Source: Halobacillus sp. Marseille-Q1614 (GTDB taxonomy: Bacteria > Bacillota > Bacilli > Bacillales > Halobacillaceae). Taken from it: a stretch of DNA of 64,000 bases. A program made the translations under genes and the position numbers. Of this stretch, positions 24,787 through 31,268 are shown in pieces. The notes beneath the pieces are model-generated. The model was given only the letters and a program-made list of their open reading frames with translations. It had not been told where the DNA came from and made no database searches. Each line of letters begins with the position of its first letter. Position 1 is the first letter of the stretch. The stretch is taken from assembly GCF_902809865.1 (NCBI RefSeq), contig NZ_CADDWH010000001.1, positions 1,550,001 through 1,614,000 of the forward strand, given 5' to 3'.

Positions 24787-25944
24787 ATGGAACATAAAAT
24801 CAATAAAAATTTGTCTACTATTCAAATCTCCGGCATCCGCCAATTTTTTAATATGATCAGCGATTATGATGATGTGGTATCGTTAACAATCGGCCAGCCA
24901 GACTTCCCGACACCTGCTCACGTCAAAGCAGCGGCGGTGAAAGCAATTGAAAACAACCATACAACGTATACACATAATGCTGGAATTTTCGAACTAAGAA
25001 AAGCGATCAGTGAACATGTCTCTCAGAAATACGACCTTGAGTATGATCCTGCCAATGAAATTATCGTAACCGTCGGAGCTTCCCAGGCGATTGATATTAC
25101 TCTAAGGACAATTATCGAACAAGGTGATGAAGTCCTGCTTCCCGGCCCCGTATACCCGGGGTATGAGCCTTTAGCCAAGCTAGCCGGAGCCAAAGTGACA
25201 CATATTGATACATCGGCTAACCATTTCAAGCTTACTGCAGACCTTCTGGAACAATCGATCACAAAGGACACAAAGTGTGTCATCCTTCCCTATCCGTCAA
25301 ATCCAACGGGCGTATCTTTAACAAATGGTGAGCTTGAAGCCATAGCAGAAGTGATTGACCGGCACGGCATCTTTATGATTGCTGATGAAATCTACAGTGA
25401 ACTCGTTTATGAACAGTCCCATACGTCCATCGCTTCTTTTTCTAAAGTGAGAGACCAGGTAATCGTCGTAAATGGCGTTTCCAAATCCCACTCGATGACA
25501 GGGTTCCGCATCGGTTACCTGCTAGCTCCTGAGTGGCTGACGAAGCATATTTTAAAAGTTCACCAGTACAATGTTTCCTGTGCTACATCGGTCAGTCAAT
25601 ATGCGGCGCTTGAAGCGATCCAAAACGGAAAGCTTGATCCCGAATCTATGAAAGAGGACTATAAAAAGAGAAGGGAATATGTGACGAGGCGACTGGATAA
25701 GATGGAATTAGAATATGTAATTCCTGATGGAGCCTTTTACATTTTCCCAAAGTTTCCTCTCAACGGGAAAACGACCTTTGAAGCGGCTGTAGATCTTGTG
25801 AAAACGGCCGGAGTAGCTCTCGTTCCCGGAGATGCTTTCTCAAATTACGGCGAAGGCTATATGCGCCTCTCCTACGCTTATAGTGAAAAAATACTCAAAA
25901 TCGGTCTCGATCGTCTGGAAAAATATTTACAACAAACAAATTAA
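24787..25944 (+). CDS. patA: Class I/II aminotransferase PatA
   Basis: The 385-residue PLP enzyme has YPSNPTG, DEIYSEL and the Schiff-base lysine in SKSHSMTGFRIGY, followed by the late MRLSYAYS arginine. It matches B. subtilis PatA, an aminotransferase proposed to act on N-acetyl-LL-2-amino-6-ketopimelate in the diaminopimelate route, which would complete the branch with DapH and DapL in this window. The start is ATG 24787: the upstream in-frame ATG at 24775 overlaps the GGAGG ribosome site. Neighbourhood with ykyB agrees with B. subtilis. Monocistronic. Confidence 0.88.
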   Translation: MEHKINKNLSTIQISGIRQFFNMISDYDDVVSLTIGQPDFPTPAHVKAAAVKAIENNHTTYTHNAGIFELRKAISEHVSQKYDLEYDPANEIIVTVGASQAIDITLRTIIEQGDEVLLPGPVYPGYEPLAKLAGAKVTHIDTSANHFKLTADLLEQSITKDTKCVILPYPSNPTGVSLTNGELEAIAEVIDRHGIFMIADEIYSELVYEQSHTSIASFSKVRDQVIVVNGVSKSHSMTGFRIGYLLAPEWLTKHILKVHQYNVSCATSVSQYAALEAIQNGKLDPESMKEDYKKRREYVTRRLDKMELEYVIPDGAFYIFPKFPLNGKTTFEAAVDLVKTAGVALVPGDAFSNYGEGYMRLSYAYSEKILKIGLDRLEKYLQQTN

Positions 25945-26050
25945 CTTTTTATGACATTATTGCTTCTTCATCCACGCTCATACGTTTAGTATGCTAGAAT
26001 GAAGAAGGAACGATATGCACCCTGGTTTAAGTTAGAGAGGAAGATTAAGA

Positions 26051-26572
26051 GTGTCTGAAAACACTAAAAATGAATGGATAGAATGGATTAAAGCGATCTT
26101 AATTGCAGTCATTCTAGCTTTTATACTGAGAACTTTTTTCTTCGCCACATCCATTGTCGAAGGAGCCAGTATGAATCCGACTTTAGAAAGCGGAGAACGC
26201 GTAATGTTTAACAAAATCATTTATTATATAGACGAACCTTCTTATAATGATATTGTCATTATTGAAAAACCGACTAAAAATTATGTAAAACGAGTCATTG
26301 GACAGCCCGGAGATACCGTTGAGATCCGCAACAGCCATTTGTATGTAAATGGGCAGCAGCACGACCAGCCTTATCTTGATGAGGGTGCAATAATGAACAC
26401 CCGCGATTTTGGACCAATTGAAGTTCCAAAAGGACGCTACTTTGTAATGGGAGATAACCGTTCCGTCAGTAAAGACAGCCGAAATGGTTTAGGGTTTGTA
26501 GCCGAAGAAGAAATTATCGGGCGAACAGAACTTGTAATCTTTCCTTTTAATGAAGTAGAACTTACAAAATAA
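26051..26572 (+). CDS. lepB: Signal peptidase I (Sip/LepB type)
   Basis: The 173-residue protein has one N-terminal membrane anchor (about 11-33) with the catalytic domain outside the cell. The serine is in EGASMNPTL (Ser40) and the general-base lysine in YVKRVIGQPGD (Lys80); the late box MGDNR...SKDSR is present. It cleaves signal peptides of exported proteins, of which the genome will have more than one paralogue. The start is GTG 26051 with AGAGAGGAAG. A strong terminator follows. Length matches Bacillus SipS/SipT. Confidence 0.94.
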   Translation: MSENTKNEWIEWIKAILIAVILAFILRTFFFATSIVEGASMNPTLESGERVMFNKIIYYIDEPSYNDIVIIEKPTKNYVKRVIGQPGDTVEIRNSHLYVNGQQHDQPYLDEGAIMNTRDFGPIEVPKGRYFVMGDNRSVSKDSRNGLGFVAEEEIIGRTELVIFPFNEVELTK

Positions 26573-26575
26573 ATC

Positions 26576-26613
26576 AGCCACCGCAGCTGCTAAAGGCTGT
26601 GGTGGCTTTTTTT
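26576..26613. terminator. Terminator between signal peptidase and YvrJ genes
   Basis: AGCCACCGCAGC (26576-26587) pairs with GCTGTGGTGGCT (26596-26607) with one G-U, followed by TTTTTTT on the plus strand. It touches the stop of the convergent YvrJ gene at 26612. Confidence 0.88.
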
Positions 26614-26743
26614 ACAGCTTGTTTGGAATTTGGTTTAAAGCTTCTATTAATACGTCCAGTTTCCCTTCAATGCGGTGAAGTAAATAAAAAGTCACAGCAG
26701 CAGGGAATCCCAGATCAGTAATTAACGGCAGCCACTGTTCCAC
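26612..26743 (-). CDS. YvrJ-family small protein (43 residues)
   Basis: GTG 26743 has GAGGGGGTGTTGAT upstream and the frame runs to TAA at 26612. The product starts MEQWLPLITDLGFPAAV, has one hydrophobic segment (about 6-22) followed by LLHRIEGKLD, the hallmark of YvrJ proteins (holin-like in size and layout). The function is unknown. Across Bacillaceae these genes lie next to DUF2922 and DUF1659 genes, as they do here, although a repeat element separates it from them. It is probably a membrane-inserted peptide. Confidence 0.8.
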   Translation of the reverse strand: MEQWLPLITDLGFPAAVTFYLLHRIEGKLDVLIEALNQIPNKL

Positions 26744-26814
26744 ATCAACACCCCCTCTTTTTTTCTATAATTGATAGAAAAGTACTGGTATCTGCATTGG
26801 TGTTCCAATAAAGC

Positions 26815-26975
26815 AAGGGTTCCTGTTCGCTTTTTAGCGGCCACTCAAAACGCTTGATCGTTCAATGTTGGACACAACGTACCGTACTTCATCTTTATTA
26901 AACTCTCCTCGCTCGTGACCTCTCTAGGGGTCGGGAGGCCGACCGTTTTTTTAAGCAGGAGTCCGGCAGATTCCC
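26815..26975. repeat. Diverged dispersed element, copy A
   Basis: Blocks in this stretch recur in the same order at 59741-59880: TTCGCTTTTTAGCG, CTCGCTCGTGACCTCTC followed by GGGGTC, and GTTTTTTTAAGCAG, with different spacer lengths. Neither copy has a reading frame with a ribosome site. The element interrupts the YvrJ-DUF2922 neighbourhood. Confidence 0.5.
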
Positions 26976-26992
26976 CAGGCAGCATAGCCTTA

Positions 26993-27018
26993 AGAAAAAG
27001 CCGCTGTCGCAGCGGCTT
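26993..27018 (-). terminator. Terminator of the DUF1659-DUF2922 unit
   Basis: AAAGCCGCTG and CAGCGGCTTT (26998-27019) pair around a 3-base loop; the minus-strand tail is TTTTTCTT. It starts six bases after the DUF2922 stop. Confidence 0.85.
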
Positions 27019-27023
27019 TAGGA

Positions 27024-27236
27024 TTAAATTTCAATATTCGTTACGTTTCTTTCAACAATTCGTGCTTCCTTCTTTTCGACTAAATCTCCACCGCTTGAAT
27101 AGAGACAATTTTGGGCAATGATCGAGTCCATAGCGGCAATGATGTCTGCTTCTGCCGGCGGCTCAATTGGGTTGTCCAAAGAAACCGTTACGATCTTGCC
27201 TTCTTCATTTAGAAATTTCAGCTCCAGCTTTTTCAA
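27024..27236 (-). CDS. DUF2922-family protein
   Basis: The 70-residue protein begins MKKLELKFLNEEGKIVTVSLDNP and has the alternating beta-strand pattern of DUF2922. The start is TTG 27236 with GGAGGGGGAAGAC upstream. It lies 35 bases after the DUF1659 gene and is co-transcribed with it. DUF2922, DUF1659 and YvrJ genes cluster in many Bacillaceae, but no function is established. It is small, soluble and acidic. Assignment is by pattern and context. Confidence 0.82.
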   Translation of the reverse strand: MKKLELKFLNEEGKIVTVSLDNPIEPPAEADIIAAMDSIIAQNCLYSSGGDLVEKKEARIVERNVTNIEI

Positions 27237-27271
27237 GTCTTCCCCCTCCTTCCTGCATAATATTTACTTGG

Positions 27272-27496
27272 TTAAAGATCAACTAAAACAGATCGGTCCG
27301 TTTTCTCAATGGTGGAAAGAAGATCTTGCTGCAAGGACTCCAGCGCAACGGCCACTTGGTAAAGCTGTTCTTCAGTGGCTTCCATTTTTACGTTTCCAAA
27401 AGTTTTGCGGCGGTACTTCACATTGCCTTTACCATCTAAACCATCTTCAAAAACGAGCTGCAATTGAGTATTTATTTTGTCTGCTGATACGGCCAT
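27272..27496 (-). CDS. DUF1659-family protein
   Basis: The 74-residue protein begins MAVSADKINTQLQLVFEDG and carries the KYRRKTFGNVK segment typical of DUF1659; predicted strands alternate with a C-terminal helix (EEQLYQVAVALESLQ). ATG 27496 has GAAAGGAGGTGATC, a near-perfect ribosome site, so expression may be high. First gene of a two-gene unit with DUF2922; YvrJ follows beyond a repeat. The family is restricted to Firmicutes and of unknown function. Confidence 0.85.
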   Translation of the reverse strand: MAVSADKINTQLQLVFEDGLDGKGNVKYRRKTFGNVKMEATEEQLYQVAVALESLQQDLLSTIEKTDRSVLVDL

Positions 27497-27603
27497 GTTG
27501 ATCACCTCCTTTCACTTCTATAATCGAAAGAAATGACCAGGAGGTGTCCTTAAAAATAAAAACTTTTAAGATTTTTTCTCCTACATCTTAAATCCACACA
27601 CAT

Positions 27604-27640
27604 AAAAAAGTGAGCACCTTTTAAAGATGCTCACTTTTCA
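27604..27640 (-). terminator. Terminator of the 26-residue peptide gene
   Basis: AAAAGTGAGCA (27606-27616) pairs with TGCTCACTTTT (27628-27638); T on the minus strand follows. It lies 38 bases after the microprotein stop codon and upstream of the DUF1659 gene. Confidence 0.85.
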
Positions 27641-27677
27641 TCATGTATAGTATGTGATTTTTCCTATGTCCGGCTGC

Positions 27678-27758
27678 TTAGCCCCGGTCGAAGATACATA
27701 ACCCCATAAGCGTAAACAACGTACCCAGCAAGACAAGAAACATAACAATTTCTGCCAT
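27678..27758 (-). CDS. 26-residue single-pass membrane peptide
   Basis: ATG 27758 is preceded by GAGGAGGTGAGCG, one of the best ribosome sites in the window, and the frame ends with TAA at 27678, followed by a clean terminator. The product starts MAEIVMFLVLLGTLF and is one hydrophobic segment ending in CIFDRG. It is shorter than usual annotation limits. It may be an accessory subunit of a membrane complex (CydS and KdpF are of this size), but no sequence match is convincing. Its neighbours are DUF1659 and DoxX. Confidence 0.65.
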   Translation of the reverse strand: MAEIVMFLVLLGTLFTLMGLCIFDRG

Positions 27759-27870
27759 ACGCTCACCTCCTCATTCTTCTTCTAGTTTATCAAAAATATA
27801 AAAGAATAGCTTCAATTTTTATATATTTTTCGTATCAGATATAAGGAAAATTATACATATAGCGGCTCGG

Positions 27871-27906
27871 TCACAATTTAGACATAAAGTCGTGAACTAA
27901 TTGTGA
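27871..27906. promoter_or_regulatory. Inverted repeat upstream of the DoxX gene
   Basis: TCACAATTTAG (27871-27881) is mirrored by CTAATTGTGA (27897-27906) with one inserted base. The half-sites TCACAA and TTGTGA are those of Rex/Fnr operators but the spacing (15 bases or more) is too long for either, so the regulator is unknown. A further AATATT-GTGA-AATATT lies at 27964-27979. Confidence 0.3.
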
Positions 27907-28005
27907 AATACTGATCAAGTCATTCCCTTTTTTATAAAAAACGAATATATTATAAGTGTAATAAATATTGTGAAATATTGAACAATAAAAAGAGGAGGAA
28001 ATTTC

Positions 28006-28506
28006 ATGTTACGCAAATGGTTTCAGGAACACTTTAGTTCAGCCATCCTTTTAACTTTAATTCGCTTTTATTTAGGGTATATATGGATTAGTTCCGGAGT
28101 TGGAAAAGTAACAGGGGACTTTGATGCCAGTGGTTATCTACAGGGAGCGATCGCTAAATCTCAAGGGCAGGATGCCATTGTTCAAGGCTGGTGGGCCGCA
28201 TTTCTCAAAAACTTCGCTCTTCCTTACAGCGAAGTCTTCAGCTTCCTCGTCATGTGGGGCGAAGTGCTCGTCGGACTTGCGCTTCTCTTAGGGCTATTTA
28301 CAAAAACAGGCGCCTTCTTTGGAATCGTGATGAATGTAGCTTTTCTTTTAAGTGGAACGATCAGTACCAACCCTGAAATGGTCATTATGGCTGGCTTGAT
28401 TCTCGCCGGCGGAATGAATGCAAGCCGCATAGGTATTGAACCTTATGTTAAACCATACCTCTATAAACAGAACATTTTTACAGAAGAACACCAAAAAGCC
28501 TCTTAG
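28006..28506 (+). CDS. DoxX-family membrane protein
   Basis: The 166-residue protein has four membrane segments and the DoxX-typical RFYLGYIWISSGVGKV start, followed by SEVFSFLVMWGEVLVGLALLLG. Members act with quinones, thiosulfate oxidation or redox-stress responses (B. subtilis CatD and YfiD are related); the specific role here is unknown. AGAGGAGG precedes ATG 28006. It has its own terminator. An AT-rich stretch with two inverted repeats lies upstream and may be an operator region. Confidence 0.86.
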   Translation: MLRKWFQEHFSSAILLTLIRFYLGYIWISSGVGKVTGDFDASGYLQGAIAKSQGQDAIVQGWWAAFLKNFALPYSEVFSFLVMWGEVLVGLALLLGLFTKTGAFFGIVMNVAFLLSGTISTNPEMVIMAGLILAGGMNASRIGIEPYVKPYLYKQNIFTEEHQKAS

Positions 28507-28540
28507 CACAGCTGATCGCAGCTGTGCTTTTTTCTTTTTT
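28505..28540 (+). terminator. Terminator of the DoxX gene
   Basis: AGCACAGCTG (28505-28514) pairs perfectly with CAGCTGTGCT (28519-28528) around a 4-base loop, followed by T-rich sequence to 28540. The stem begins inside the stop codon. Confidence 0.93.
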
Positions 28541-28541
28541 T

Positions 28542-28584
28542 GGGTACCAGGTACCGGTTTTCTCTCTACCGGTACCTGGTACCC
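28542..28584. repeat. GGTACC-type REP-like palindrome, copy 2
   Basis: GGGTACCAGGTACCGGT (28542-28558) and its exact complement (28568-28584) form a perfect 17-bp inverted repeat with a 9-base pyrimidine loop. The arms match copy 1 at 13761-13811. It directly follows the DoxX terminator. Confidence 0.88.
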
Positions 28585-28606
28585 GCTTTGACTGTGCATA
28601 TCTTTG

Positions 28607-28634
28607 TTTGTGCTGCTTCTTTTTGAGGTATGAT
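28607..28634 (+). promoter_or_regulatory. Candidate promoter of the plus-strand carotenoid operon
   Basis: TTTGTG (28607-28612) and TATGAT (28629-28634) are 16 bases apart, about 95 bases before the CruF-like gene. Weak consensus. No TATACA repeats like those at the minus-strand crt promoter were found here. Confidence 0.35.
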
Positions 28635-28727
28635 GATAGAGAATCCTGATTGTTTACCTTCTCACCTTACTGCTATTCATCACACCATTTCATTAACCTA
28701 AAGATCATTTATAGAGGGGCAATGTTC

Positions 28728-29504
28728 ATGTTAACGGCAATCTTTCGTTTTTTTATTATTTGGTACATATGCGGCGTTTTTTTATTAAGCTTTGATCTAT
28801 TGCCGCCCTGGCTTGAATGGGCGAACAGTGTTTTTCTAATTACAGCCGGTGTGATCGGAGGCATTTATTTTACGCAGCTTTACGGCTGGTTGAGAGGTAT
28901 TCTTTACAGCTTTATCGTTATGGCTGTCAGCATCTATGTGGAACATTTAGGGGTACAGTCCGGCTTTCTTTTTGGTGATTACAGCTACGGAGAGAATTTC
29001 GGCTTAAAAATCGTCGATACGCCTGTGACGATAGGCTTCGCCTGGCTGCTCGTCATCGGATGTTCTCATGAACTGGCGCGGGGCATTACCCGGCGTTTTG
29101 ATTTCTTCCCCCGTACAGTACTGTTTGTGCTTACAGGCAGTCTGATTGCCGTCACGATGGATTTAATACTCGATCCTGTAGCCTATAAAGTTCAGCAATA
29201 TTGGATATGGGACGAGCCTGGGGTTTATTATGATATCCCTCTTTCTAATTTTTTTGGCTGGTTTGTACTTTCATTACTTTTTCACCTGATTTCTCTCGTG
29301 CTATTTAATAGGGATACCACTCTAATTTCAAAGCTATGGTATGGAAGAATGGCATTTATATACGGTGCAATTATATTTATGTTCGGCCTGCTCGCTGTAA
29401 TTGGCGGGGTAGGAGGCGCAGCACTACTCGTCGTCGTGCTGAGTTTCATCTGGTATGGTTTATATTTCTGGGGGGGGCGTCATGATAAAAGCGAAGAAAA
29501 ATAA
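28728..29504 (+). CDS. CruF-like carotenoid biosynthesis membrane protein (DUF422)
   Basis: The roughly 258-residue protein has about seven membrane segments and conserved acidic and histidine residues (VEHLGVQSG, CSHELARG, DLILDPVAY), the pattern of PF04240. Family members such as CruF hydrate carotenoid ends. In a C30 pathway it may add water to the apo-lycopene chain end. It is first in a four-gene unit with an acyltransferase, a glycosyltransferase and a desaturase. ATG 28728 or 28722 is possible (GAGGGGC upstream); longer frames lack a site. The 3' end carries a run of eight G. Confidence 0.8.
   Translation: MLTAIFRFFIIWYICGVFLLSFDLLPPWLEWANSVFLITAGVIGGIYFTQLYGWLRGILYSFIVMAVSIYVEHLGVQSGFLFGDYSYGENFGLKIVDTPVTIGFAWLLVIGCSHELARGITRRFDFFPRTVLFVLTGSLIAVTMDLILDPVAYKVQQYWIWDEPGVYYDIPLSNFFGWFVLSLLFHLISLVLFNRDTTLISKLWYGRMAFIYGAIIFMFGLLAVIGGVGGAALLVVVLSFIWYGLYFWGGRHDKSEEK
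29470..29477 (+). repeat. Homopolymer of eight G in the CruF-like gene
   Basis: G8 lies in the last codons of the CruF-like frame and forms the ribosome site (GGGGGGG then CGTC) of the acyltransferase starting at 29482. Slippage would change the CruF-like C-terminus and the spacing to the next start codon. Confidence 0.6.
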
Positions 29505-30153
29505 ATGGCTGATGTGGGGTTTTACACGTTTTAACCGGCAATTTATTAGAAGGAACTTCCAAAACATATACATTCGCAGGGAAAGTGAACGTCCTCTCAA
29601 TATGCGAAAAATGTTTATCGTTAATCATTCCAGCTGGTGGGACTCGCTCATTATCTTCTTTTTAAATGAGCAGGTCATCAAATCAGACGCTTATGGAATG
29701 ATGCACAAAGAAGGAATGGAGAGGTTCCCTTTTTTCCGCGGGATTGGAGTATATTCGATGGATGCCAATGACAGCAGCCACTTAATCGAATCCCTGCAAT
29801 ACAGCTGTGAACTGCTCAATAATGATAAAACAGTCTGGATATTCCCTCAAGGAAAAGAACAGCATTTAGAAAAGCGCCCGCTTGAATTCTCAAGCGGCAT
29901 TTCCTATATCGTACAAAAAACAGACGCAGTCGATGTGGTGCCTGTATCGCTTTACTATTCATTTGGCCACACGAAAAAGCCGGATGTATATATTCAGGTA
30001 GGGCGGCCGCTAGAAAACGGAACCTTCCAACAGCTGTCTAGAAAAAAGATCACAGATCACTTGGAAACAGTCGCAACTGAGCAGTTAGATCTTTTGAAAT
30101 CAGCGGCTGTAAAGGAACAGCATGACGAATTTGTTAATTATGGAAGGAGCTGA
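29482..30153 (+). CDS. PlsC-type acyltransferase of the carotenoid operon
   Basis: The 223-residue protein has the acyltransferase HX4D motif (NHSSWWDS) and, instead of the usual EGTR, the block FPQGKEQ; it is related to 1-acylglycerol-phosphate acyltransferases and to the acyltransferase that finishes staphyloxanthin. Here it probably esterifies the sugar of a glycosylated C30 carotenoid acid. Its start (ATG 29482) lies inside the CruF-like gene, an overlap of 23 bases, and its stop overlaps the glycosyltransferase start (TGATG), so all are translationally coupled. No signal peptide. Confidence 0.85.
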   Translation: MIKAKKNKWLMWGFTRFNRQFIRRNFQNIYIRRESERPLNMRKMFIVNHSSWWDSLIIFFLNEQVIKSDAYGMMHKEGMERFPFFRGIGVYSMDANDSSHLIESLQYSCELLNNDKTVWIFPQGKEQHLEKRPLEFSSGISYIVQKTDAVDVVPVSLYYSFGHTKKPDVYIQVGRPLENGTFQQLSRKKITDHLETVATEQLDLLKSAAVKEQHDEFVNYGRS

Positions 30154-31268
30154 TGAGTACATTGATTTTAACGATTGCGCTGGTTCTCACACTAATTCTT
30201 AACTTATGGACGATCATTAACAGCTGCTTTCTTCCGTCTCTTGAACGCTCTAAACCTATAAAAAAAAAGCCGCTAGTGTCTTTTTTAATTCCTATGCGTA
30301 ATGAAGAAGATCAAGTTAAAGGACTCATTGAATCATTGAAACAAGTGACTTATAATAATGTGGAATTTCTCATTATAGATGACCATTCGGAGGATCGCAC
30401 ACCTGAACTGCTGCAAAAATACATACGCTCAGATCAACGGTTTACGGTATGGCAGGGAGACCCGCTGCCTTCAGGCTGGAATGGAAAAGTCCATGCCTGT
30501 CACCAGCTCTCCTTAAAAGCAAATGGAGACTATTATTTGTTTTTAGATGCAGATGCCCGTGTGGCTCCTGCTATTATTGAGCGGAGCCTGCTGACTTTAT
30601 GGAAACATGACGCATCAATGCTGAGCGGCTTTCCGAACTATCCGAGCCGTCATTTCTTATCACACATGCTCGTTCCCCTGCAGCACATGGTCGTCTGGCT
30701 GCACCTTCCATTAATGATGGCTAATTTTACAACTCGTCCAGCTTTCACAGCGGCCTGCGGTATTTTTATCTTCATTGAAAAGCAAGCTTATCAAGCCATA
30801 GGGGGTCATGAATCTGTTCAATCTTCGCTTGTTGAAGATGTCCATATTGCCCGTGAAGTAAAAAACCACGGATTTAAAATGATCCTGTGCAATATTTCGG
30901 ATTCTGTTATTTCTTTTATGTATGACTCTTCAAAGGAAACGTGGGAAGGGTTTAAGAAAAATATATTTACAGGCATCGGGCGTTCAAGTCTTCTGGCCTT
31001 TGGCTTAATGGCACTCTACTTTTTACTGTTTCTCCATCCGGCATTTCTTGCTGTCTACGGATTAGTCACCAGCCAGTGGGTATATGTACTCCCTTTTTTA
31101 TTAACCGTCTCTTTTAAAATGTATATAGATATTCGCACAAAACATCCTTTATGGCTCGCCTGGCTGCTGCCTGTATCAATTGTCTGCCTGATTGCGATAC
31201 TTATGGCTTCAATGTTTGTCAGCTTGAAGGGTAAAACCTATCAATGGAAAGGGAGGTTATACAAATGA
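30153..31268 (+). CDS. Family-2 glycosyltransferase (CrtQ-like) of the carotenoid operon
   Basis: The 371-residue protein has an N-terminal anchor (about 3-25), a GT-A domain with VSFLIPMRNEE, DDHSEDRT and DADARV (metal-binding DxD), a later VEDVHIAREV, and a C-terminal membrane region (about 285-365). It resembles 4,4'-diaponeurosporenoate glycosyltransferase CrtQ of the staphyloxanthin route. It should transfer glucose to the carotenoid acid at the membrane face. The start ATG overlaps the previous stop by one base, and the next gene begins 4 bases before its stop. Confidence 0.86.
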   Translation: MSTLILTIALVLTLILNLWTIINSCFLPSLERSKPIKKKPLVSFLIPMRNEEDQVKGLIESLKQVTYNNVEFLIIDDHSEDRTPELLQKYIRSDQRFTVWQGDPLPSGWNGKVHACHQLSLKANGDYYLFLDADARVAPAIIERSLLTLWKHDASMLSGFPNYPSRHFLSHMLVPLQHMVVWLHLPLMMANFTTRPAFTAACGIFIFIEKQAYQAIGGHESVQSSLVEDVHIAREVKNHGFKMILCNISDSVISFMYDSSKETWEGFKKNIFTGIGRSSLLAFGLMALYFLLFLHPAFLAVYGLVTSQWVYVLPFLLTVSFKMYIDIRTKHPLWLAWLLPVSIVCLIAILMASMFVSLKGKTYQWKGRLYK

